NCBI RefSeq assembly: GCF_011046895.1
Contig: NZ_CP049250.1
Location: 868,001-932,000, forward strand
Length of the DNA stretch: 64,000 nt
From: Rhizobium rhizoryzae
GTDB taxonomy: Bacteria; Pseudomonadota; Alphaproteobacteria; Rhizobiales; Rhizobiaceae
Direction: 5' to 3'
In this document: one piece after another, positions 57,752 to 64,000 of the stretch
Position numbering within the stretch: position 1 is the stretch's first letter
Layout: each line of letters opens with the position of its first letter
Translations under genes and position numbers: made by a program
The notes under the pieces: generated by a model
What the model was told of the DNA's origin: nothing
The model's input: only the letters and a program-made list of their open reading frames with translations
Databases searched by the model: none

Positions 57752-58169
57752 GCGATCACTCCCTAGCGATCTTGTGGGGCTTACTGCCCTCTTTCATTGT
57801 CTTGTATATTTGCTGTTTCCAGCCATGTCTCAAATCGCACCAATGCGTGCAAGTGCCTGTTTTTACGTATTGCGGTTCGAAAAATCGGCAATGCGTATAG
57901 GTAGCGAGCGTCCCGCAGCCCGCAGTCTGGCATAGCTAGACCGCGTCTATTATCATACCATTGGTCAAGATTCTGATCACTCGCCCTTTCAGTCACGCTG
58001 TCCACGACAGGGCCCTGATCACCATATCGCAGCTATAGTTGCTGGAAATTCACCTTTCCATTCATTGTGCACTGCAGCACATATTGTACTATTATACGCT
58101 TTACAGAAGGTTGGGCTTTGATTATCGTCACTCTACGTCGTGGAGGCGACGTTTTTTGGGAGGACATCA
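57752..58169. other. Divergent promoter region between ansA and the sugar ABC operon
   Basis: No gene is seen in this 418-base stretch. It contains the TGTGC palindrome described separately and an A+T-rich promoter-like segment just before the binding-protein gene. An ansA promoter must lie in the left part. Confidence 0.4.
58066..58081. promoter_or_regulatory. Palindrome upstream of the sugar ABC operon
   Basis: TGTGC-ACTGCA-GCACA is a perfect 5-6-5 inverted repeat about 90 bases before the binding-protein start. A second TTGTACTATTATAC stretch follows at 58084-58097. Either could bind the GntR-family protein encoded at the operon end. Confidence 0.5.
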
Positions 58170-59132
58170 ATGAACATTTTTCGCACGCTTGCGCTCAGCG
58201 CAGGCATGATCGCACTCGGCTGCTCTACGGCTCTTGCTGCGAACCTTACCATCGGTTTCTCGCAGATCGGCTCAGAATCGGGATGGCGCGCCGCGGAAAC
58301 CTCGGTCACCAAGGCCGAAGCTGAAAAGCGCGGCATCACATTGAAATTTGCGGATGCCCAGCAGAAGCAGGAAAACCAGATCAAGGCTATCCGCGGCTTC
58401 ATCGCTCAGGGCGTCGATGCAATTCTCGTAGCTCCTGTCGTGGCGACAGGCTGGGAGAACGTTTTGACGGAAGCCAAGGAAGCCAAGATTCCTGTCATCC
58501 TTCTGGATCGAGGGATTGATGCGCCGAAGGATCTCTATCTGACGTCGGTTGCTTCCGATCAGGTGAAGGAGGGCCGTGTCGCCGGGGAGTGGCTGGTGAA
58601 GACAGTGGGCAGCAAGCCCTGCAAGGTTGTCGAACTTCAGGGCACTGTCGGCTCGACGCCGGCTATCAATCGCAAGAAGGGTTTTGAAGAGGCAATCGCT
58701 GGCCAAAAGAACATTTCCATCGTTCGAAGCCAAACCGGCGACTTTACCCGCGCGAAGGGCAAGGAAGTCATGGAAGGCTTCCTGAAGGCGGAAAACGGCG
58801 GCAAGGATATCTGCGCCATGTATGCTCATAACGACGATATGGCGGTGGGTGGTATCCAGGCAATCAAGGATGCAGGCCTGAAGCCGGGCAAGGATATTCT
58901 TGTCGTCTCGATCGACGCGGTACCGGATATCTTCCAGGCCATGGCTGCCGGTGAAGCAAATGCGACGGTTGAGCTGACGCCCAATATGGCAGGCCCGGCG
59001 CTTGATGCGCTTGCTGCCTTCCTGAAGGATAAGAAGCAGCCCGAAAAGTTCATCATCACCGAGTCGAAGCTCTATACGCCTGCGGATGATCCGAAGGGTG
59101 AATATGAGCGCCGCAAGGGCTTGGGATACTGA
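58170..59132 (+). CDS. Sugar ABC transporter substrate-binding protein (YtfQ-like)
   Basis: A 320-residue periplasmic binding protein with a signal peptide ending near ALAA (residue 24), then NLTIGFSQIGSESGWRAAE. The sequence and the CTSGF-like order of YtfQ (ADAQQKQENQIKAIRGFIAQ and LVAPVVATGWENVL) point to the galactofuranose/arabinose-type binding proteins. The start is at 58170, after GGGAGGA. First gene of a four-gene importer operon plus regulator. Confidence 0.9.
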   Translation: MNIFRTLALSAGMIALGCSTALAANLTIGFSQIGSESGWRAAETSVTKAEAEKRGITLKFADAQQKQENQIKAIRGFIAQGVDAILVAPVVATGWENVLTEAKEAKIPVILLDRGIDAPKDLYLTSVASDQVKEGRVAGEWLVKTVGSKPCKVVELQGTVGSTPAINRKKGFEEAIAGQKNISIVRSQTGDFTRAKGKEVMEGFLKAENGGKDICAMYAHNDDMAVGGIQAIKDAGLKPGKDILVVSIDAVPDIFQAMAAGEANATVELTPNMAGPALDALAAFLKDKKQPEKFIITESKLYTPADDPKGEYERRKGLGY

Positions 59133-59386
59133 TCAGCATCCCAGGAGGGAAGTTTGGTGATTGCCGAACCTCCCTCCATTTACATGCCTTAACTTCAGCA
59201 CTGATTCCGGCTTTTCGTGCGGCCAACCGTGGTGGCAGCCTGACTCAGGATGATCGCACTCGGGGCTTGTTCTCCCGTCCTGCCAGTCAGTTGGAGAGCT
59301 ATGCGAAACAGCTGCAGATTTGGCGCGAACATGCTCTAATCCAGATGCGGCGGGAAGACGCGCCGATGTCTCTTTCAGGTGGGCTC

Positions 59387-60967
59387 ATGCCAACAGACTT
59401 CAGGCCAGCAGATCCCGGCAGTGTTGGAAATCGACCGCCGGAAACCAGCGGCGCAGACGCCAATGTGGTTCTTGTGGCCAAGGGTATTGTCAAGACCTTT
59501 GGCAACCATACCGCACTCAACAACGTGGACCTTGCCTTGCATTCCGGCGAGGTGCATGCGCTGCTAGGGGAAAACGGTGCAGGCAAATCGACGCTGATCA
59601 AGATCATCACCGGAGCCTACACGCCGGATCACGGTGAAATTTCGGTCGATGGTGTTTTGGTACAGTTTACGACGCCACAACAGGCACAGTCAGCAGGTAT
59701 CGGAACTGTCTATCAGGAAGTCAATCTTCTGCCGAATATGACGGTAATCGACAACCTGTTCATCGGGCGTCAACCGCGACGCTATGGTTTTGTTGATCGG
59801 AAGAAAATGGCGCGGGAAGCGCATCGTATTCTTTCCCAGTACGGTCTGGACATCGACGTCCATGCTGAACTTTCGACCTTCTCTGTCGCCGTCCAGCAGA
59901 TTATTGCGATCGCCCGTGCCGTGGAGCTATCCGGCAAGGTTCTCATTCTGGATGAGCCAACGGCTAGCCTTGATCGAACCGAAGTCGAAAAGCTGTTCGA
60001 AATTGTCCGCCGGCTGAAGGCGCGCGGGCTTGCGATCGTATTCATCACGCACTTTCTCGATCAGGTGTTTGAGCTGAGTGATCGCGTCACAGTACTGCGC
60101 AACGGTCGCCTGGTGGGAAGCGAAACAATCGGCGATCTCGACAGAACAAGTCTGGTGCGCATGATGCTGGGCAAGGATCTGGCGTTTGTTCATGCAGAAC
60201 TGGCGGCCGACGACACAGAACCCTCTTCGCCGCTGATGCGTTTCAGGGGTTTCGGTCGTTCCGGATCCGTCAATCCGTTTGATCTTACCGTTCATCGTGG
60301 CGAGGTCATTGGTGTTGCCGGTCTGCTGGGTTCCGGACGAACGGAAATGGCGCGATTGATGTTCGGCATCGATACGGCCGACCAGGGTGCTTTAGATATA
60401 GACGGCCAGAAAATCTCTTTGCGCGCACCGCAGGATGCAGTCTCGCAGGGATTTGGCTTCTGTCCAGAAGATCGCAAGGTTGACGGGATTTTCGGCGATC
60501 TTTCCGTTCGGGAAAACATCATCATTGCCATGCAGGCAAAGCTGGGATGGCTGCAGGCGCTCAATCGCGACGAGCAGATGGAGATCGCAGAGCATTTCAT
60601 CGAGGCGCTTGATATTCGCACGGCTTCCGCTGATCTTCCTGTCAAGCTTCTCTCCGGTGGTAACCAGCAAAAGGTCATTCTTGCGCGCTGGCTGGCAACG
60701 GATCCTCGCTTCCTCATTCTCGACGAACCGACGCGCGGCATCGACGTGGGCGCCCATGCCGAGATCGTACGCATGATCAGCCGCCTGCGAGAGGACGGCC
60801 TGGCCCTCATCGTCATTTCGTCGGAACTGGACGAGATCGTAAGCTATTCCTCGCGCGTGGTCGTCATGCGGGATCGTTCATTGGTGGCCGAACTTCGCGG
60901 AGCCGAGATCAATCCATCGTCTATTGTACGCGCCATTGCAGCGCAGGATGCAGAGGCAGCCGAATGA
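59387..60967 (+). CDS. Sugar ABC transporter ATP-binding protein (YtfR-like)
   Basis: A 526-residue protein with two fused ATPase domains, as usual for sugar importers. Domain 1 has Walker A GENGAGKST and LILDEPTASLD; its signature loop is diverged (TFSVAVQQ). Domain 2 has a degenerate Walker A (GLLGSGRTE), the signature LLSGGNQQK and LILDEPTRGIDVG. The start is uncertain: ATGs at 59345, 59366 and 59387 are in frame, and 59387 has AGGTGG 5 bases upstream. It overlaps the first permease by four bases. Confidence 0.9.
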   Translation: MPTDFRPADPGSVGNRPPETSGADANVVLVAKGIVKTFGNHTALNNVDLALHSGEVHALLGENGAGKSTLIKIITGAYTPDHGEISVDGVLVQFTTPQQAQSAGIGTVYQEVNLLPNMTVIDNLFIGRQPRRYGFVDRKKMAREAHRILSQYGLDIDVHAELSTFSVAVQQIIAIARAVELSGKVLILDEPTASLDRTEVEKLFEIVRRLKARGLAIVFITHFLDQVFELSDRVTVLRNGRLVGSETIGDLDRTSLVRMMLGKDLAFVHAELAADDTEPSSPLMRFRGFGRSGSVNPFDLTVHRGEVIGVAGLLGSGRTEMARLMFGIDTADQGALDIDGQKISLRAPQDAVSQGFGFCPEDRKVDGIFGDLSVRENIIIAMQAKLGWLQALNRDEQMEIAEHFIEALDIRTASADLPVKLLSGGNQQKVILARWLATDPRFLILDEPTRGIDVGAHAEIVRMISRLREDGLALIVISSELDEIVSYSSRVVVMRDRSLVAELRGAEINPSSIVRAIAAQDAEAAE

Positions 60968-61989
60968 GAATACCGTCCGTCAAATGCCTACTATCTCCGC
61001 AGCTTGTCGCGCTGCTCGGCGTGCTTCTCTTTAACTGGATCGTCTTTCCGGGATTTTTTGACGTCGCATGGAGAGATGGCAGATTTTTCGGCAGCCTTGT
61101 TGATGTCATCAATCGGGGTGCACCGGTCGCCATTCTTTCCATCGGCATGACAGCCATCATTGCTACACGCGGAGTCGATCTCTCGGTCGGCGCGGTGATG
61201 GCCGTTGCGGGTGCCGTTGCCGCCACCTGTGCGGTAACCGGGCAACCAGTCATCATCATGCTTCTTGCACCTTTGGCGGTCGGAATGCTCTGCGGCCTGT
61301 GGAACGGCTTCCTGGTTTCTATCCTGGGCATCCAGCCGTTTGTCGCAACGCTGGTTCTCATGGTTGCGGGCAGAGGTGTTGCCCAATTGATTACCGAGGG
61401 TTCGATCGTAACCTTCAACGACCCCGTGCTCATTTTCATCGGGACTGGCTCATTCCTTGGCCTTCCCATGCCAGCAGTGATTGCGATTGCGTTGATGGTG
61501 GGCGCTCATCTTCTTGTGCGACGAACAGCCATTGGCCTTTTCATTGAAGCCATCGGTATCAACCGGTCTGCTGCCAATTACACGGCTCTCCGCAGCCGCT
61601 CTCTCGTGCTGGCGATTTATGCATTTGGCGGTGTTTGTGCAGCAATTGCCGGCACTATCGCAGCGGGAGATATTCGCGGGGCCGACGCCAACAATACGGG
61701 TCTTTGGCTGGAGCTCGATGCGATTCTGGCGGTCGTGATCGGCGGCACTTCGCTGATGGGCGGGCGCTTTTCCATTCCACTGTCCGTGGTCGGCGCCCTT
61801 ATAATTCAAGCCATGAATACCGGTATTCTGGTCTCAGGCTTTCCGCCGGAGTTCAATCTCATCGTTAAAGCTGGCCTCATCATCATCATTCTCGTGCTGC
61901 AAAGCGCAAAGCTGGCTCCCGCTCTGGATCGCATCTTCAAACAGCGCCCCGTCCAGCCCTCCATTCAGACATCGGAAAAGACAGGATGA
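60964..61989 (+). CDS. Sugar ABC transporter permease (YtfT-like)
   Basis: A 341-residue permease with about nine helices. RbsC-family features are GMTAIIATRGVDLSVGAVMA, QPFVATLVLMVAGRGVAQ and DAILAVVIGGTSLMGGRFSI. The ATG overlaps the ATPase stop (ATGA), and the end overlaps the second permease likewise. Confidence 0.92.
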   Translation: MRIPSVKCLLSPQLVALLGVLLFNWIVFPGFFDVAWRDGRFFGSLVDVINRGAPVAILSIGMTAIIATRGVDLSVGAVMAVAGAVAATCAVTGQPVIIMLLAPLAVGMLCGLWNGFLVSILGIQPFVATLVLMVAGRGVAQLITEGSIVTFNDPVLIFIGTGSFLGLPMPAVIAIALMVGAHLLVRRTAIGLFIEAIGINRSAANYTALRSRSLVLAIYAFGGVCAAIAGTIAAGDIRGADANNTGLWLELDAILAVVIGGTSLMGGRFSIPLSVVGALIIQAMNTGILVSGFPPEFNLIVKAGLIIIILVLQSAKLAPALDRIFKQRPVQPSIQTSEKTG

Positions 61990-62966
61990 ACCCGCGTTAC
62001 CGGCCGCTGGCTGCCACCACCCTCATATTCGTTGTCGCTTACGGGCTATGCATTCTGCAGTATCCCGGTATGTGGTCTACTCGCATCCTTGGAAACTTTC
62101 TCACGGATAATGCCTTTCTCGGCATTGCCGCTGTCGGAGCAACCTTTGTCATCATCTCAGGGGGCATAGACCTGTCGATAGGTGCCGTCATTGGTCTGGC
62201 CGGTGTCGTTGTCGCGGTACTCGTATCCCACCTCGGTCTGCATCCTATAGCAGCTTTTGGAATTGTTCTGACGATGTCCGCGTTGTTCGGCGCGGCGATG
62301 GGAGCCGTCATCCATTTTCTGCAGGTTCCGCCTTTTATTGTCACATTGGCCGGAATGTTTCTCGCTCGGGGTCTAGCCTCCATCCTTAGCCAGGATTCGA
62401 TCCCGATCAGTCATCCCTTCTACAAGACCATCATGGATCTATATTATCGATTGCCAGGTGGCGGGCGTCTGAGCGCGATTGGGCTGCTGATGCTGCTCGT
62501 ATTTCTCATCGGTGGTCTCATTGCACACCGGACGCGGTTCGGTTCCTACGTCTATGCACTTGGCGGCAATCCGACCTCTGCGGCCTTGATGGGCGTACCG
62601 ACCGGTCCGGTGACCATCGGCATCTACGCACTTTCATCACTTCTGGGTGGGCTGGCTGGCATCGTCTATTCGCTCTATACGTCCGCGGGTTACCCGCTCG
62701 CGGCCGTCGGGATCGAACTTGACTCGATTGCGGCCGTGGTGATAGGCGGAACCCTGTTGACTGGCGGCTACGGCTTCGTATTCGGGACACTGATCGGCGT
62801 GATGCTGCAAGGACTGGTACAAACCTACATCGTGTTCGATGGCACTCTCTCGAGCTGGTGGACCAAAATCGCCATTGGCGTGTTGCTCTTCCTCTTCATC
62901 CTCTTGCAACAGCTCGTCTTCAGTGCTCACAAAGCTGGTGCGCGTCTGAAAAAGGCAGCCGCATGA
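61986..62966 (+). CDS. Sugar ABC transporter permease (YjfF-like)
   Basis: A 326-residue permease of the same family: FVIISGGIDLSIGAVIGLAG, PPFIVTLAGMFLARGLAS, ALGGNPTSAALMGVP and DSIAAVVIGGTLLTGGYG. It pairs with the preceding permease to make a heterodimeric channel, as YtfT and YjfF do. Overlaps the GntR gene by four bases. Confidence 0.92.
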   Translation: MNPRYRPLAATTLIFVVAYGLCILQYPGMWSTRILGNFLTDNAFLGIAAVGATFVIISGGIDLSIGAVIGLAGVVVAVLVSHLGLHPIAAFGIVLTMSALFGAAMGAVIHFLQVPPFIVTLAGMFLARGLASILSQDSIPISHPFYKTIMDLYYRLPGGGRLSAIGLLMLLVFLIGGLIAHRTRFGSYVYALGGNPTSAALMGVPTGPVTIGIYALSSLLGGLAGIVYSLYTSAGYPLAAVGIELDSIAAVVIGGTLLTGGYGFVFGTLIGVMLQGLVQTYIVFDGTLSSWWTKIAIGVLLFLFILLQQLVFSAHKAGARLKKAAA

Positions 62967-63694
62967 GCGAACCGGGAAGCCTTCTCCGCTCGCTTGCCGG
63001 GCGGATGACGGCACGGAATTTCCACTCGCATGTCATACAGGAACTAGGAACAGGGGTAATCTCGGGTCGTTTTCCCGCGGGCTCGGTCCTTCCCAGCGAC
63101 GCTGAACTGATGGATAGGTTCCAGGTATCACGCACTGTCCTGCGAGAAGCAATCAAGACACTTGAGGCGAAAGGACTTGTGGAGGCGCGACCGAAGGTCG
63201 GGACCAAAGTAGCAAAGCGGACACGGTGGAACCTCTTTGATCCCCAGGTTCTGGGCTGGCATTTGGCATCACCACCCGATGAGACATTCATTTCAGGCCT
63301 ACATGATGTGCGGCTGCAGCTTGAGCCCTTGGCTGCGCAGGACATGGCCCGGCATCGAACCGGCGAACAGATCCGGTTGATGCACTACTGGCTTCGTCAG
63401 ATGGAATTATCTGCTTCCGATGTGACGTCTTTCAGTCTGGCCGACTTCGAATTGCATCGGATCATATCGGACTCAAGCCGCAATCCTTTCATGGCAGCCC
63501 TGTATGGGGTCATCGAGCTATCGCACGCCTTGGCCTATGGACCGCTGATGCAGCGTCCGGACGCTTCTCAACTTCTTGGCTTTGTGGAGCCGCACCGGGT
63601 TCTGGTGCGGCAGATCGAGGCGCGAGATGAGGCAAACGCGTATTCAGCCATGCAGGCTTTAATTCTGTATGAGCGAGTTCGCTCAATCGAGTAA
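62963..63694 (+). CDS. GntR-family (FadR/FCD) regulator
   Basis: A 243-residue regulator. The winged helix-turn-helix (about 20-88) shows LPSDAELMDRFQVSRTVLRE and the wing LVEARPKVGTKV. The C-terminal FCD domain (about 110-235) keeps metal-ligand candidates in ADFELHRII and EPHRVLVRQI. The start at 62963 overlaps the permease stop. It is the last gene of the importer operon and probably its sugar-acid-responsive regulator. Confidence 0.9.
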   Translation: MSEPGSLLRSLAGRMTARNFHSHVIQELGTGVISGRFPAGSVLPSDAELMDRFQVSRTVLREAIKTLEAKGLVEARPKVGTKVAKRTRWNLFDPQVLGWHLASPPDETFISGLHDVRLQLEPLAAQDMARHRTGEQIRLMHYWLRQMELSASDVTSFSLADFELHRIISDSSRNPFMAALYGVIELSHALAYGPLMQRPDASQLLGFVEPHRVLVRQIEARDEANAYSAMQALILYERVRSIE

Positions 63695-64000
63695 TGTCTT
63701 AGCTTTCTGGTTCAGCAGACGACATACTGGTGCTATAAATCAATCAGGCGCGGGCGAGCGCGTTCAACGGTATGCTCCACTCGATTCCTGGGAACCCAAA
63801 GCATCCATGGCTGGCCCGCGATGCCTTCCCACAATCGCGTCACCGATTGACTCGTAGCCGCGCTGTCAGATGGGAGTTTTCAACTTTTGCAAGAGCGAGC
63901 AAACGGAGCCCTTATCGTGTCGTATGGGGTTTTGTGGCGTTTCGTGCGCCCCTTGGGCCGACGTCGATTGCCTCGAGATGTCGTCTCACGACTGACGGAC
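63695..64000. other. Unassigned end of window
   Basis: No gene is supported in the last 306 bases. The only open frame is short (to 63857), without a ribosome site or similarity I recognise. No terminator after the GntR gene is clear. Confidence 0.4.

Noticed and set aside
63669..63857. A 62-codon frame after the GntR gene
   Set aside because: It starts inside the GntR gene, lacks a ribosome site and resembles nothing known.
1..64000. Mobile elements, prophage or CRISPR array
   Set aside because: No transposase, integrase, phage gene, direct-repeat array or target-site duplication was seen. Gene order and composition look chromosomal throughout.

Overview
The window reads as chromosomal DNA of an alphaproteobacterium of the Rhizobiaceae (Agrobacterium/Rhizobium type). 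The signs are a complete fixNOQP-fixGHIS set with FixK/FNR boxes, dctA with a sigma-54 promoter diverging from dctBD, a PutA without a DNA-binding domain next to an Lrp-type PutR, a Porin_2 porin, rkpK-type UDP-glucose dehydrogenase, and small palindromic intergenic repeats. I see no phage, insertion sequence, plasmid gene or CRISPR array. Genus and species cannot be fixed from the sequence alone.

Layout. 1-7602: housekeeping genes. fabB-fabI (type II fatty acid synthesis) run forward; an rsmC-like methyltransferase, pnp, rpsO, truB and rbfA run in reverse. 8070-10038: a TerC/DUF475 membrane protein and a siderophore-interacting flavoprotein. 10047-22300: a secondary chemosensory cluster, STAS-cheY-cheA-cheW-mcp-mcp-cheW-cheR-cheB, with a divergent cytosolic MCP-like protein and a ParA/VirC1-like ATPase at its end. 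22313-30442 (reverse): fixNOQP encoding the cbb3 oxidase and fixGHIS encoding its copper supply and assembly, including two genes of about 50 codons (fixQ, fixS). Each half is preceded by its own FixK/FNR box.

30688-34680: a small gene group that may be an undescribed pathway. It holds an APC-family amino-acid permease or exporter, a SAM methyltransferase and a YqcI/YcgG-family protein (the family of heme-dependent amino-acid N-oxygenases such as GntA), with a divergent GlxA/FtrA-type AraC regulator and an operator-like repeat between them. 34770-37900: tRNA-Pro(CGG), a LOV-domain sensor kinase with a degenerate ATP site, its response regulator, and UDP-glucose dehydrogenase. 37992-42750: C4-dicarboxylate sensing and uptake (dctD, dctB, dctA). 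42839-47811: a DUF922 protein, putA and putR with a perfect 22-bp palindrome between putA and putR.

48040-53360: DUF1328 peptide, DMT exporter, FAH-family enzyme, M20 peptidase, and an unusual fusion of six membrane segments to a permuted papain-like (NlpC/P60-type) domain. 53871-57751: porin, a strong small-RNA candidate, and aspartase plus asparaginase. 58170-63694: a YtfQRT-YjfF-like sugar ABC importer with its GntR regulator. Many genes serve nutrient sensing, scavenging and low-oxygen respiration, as expected of a soil or plant-associated bacterium.
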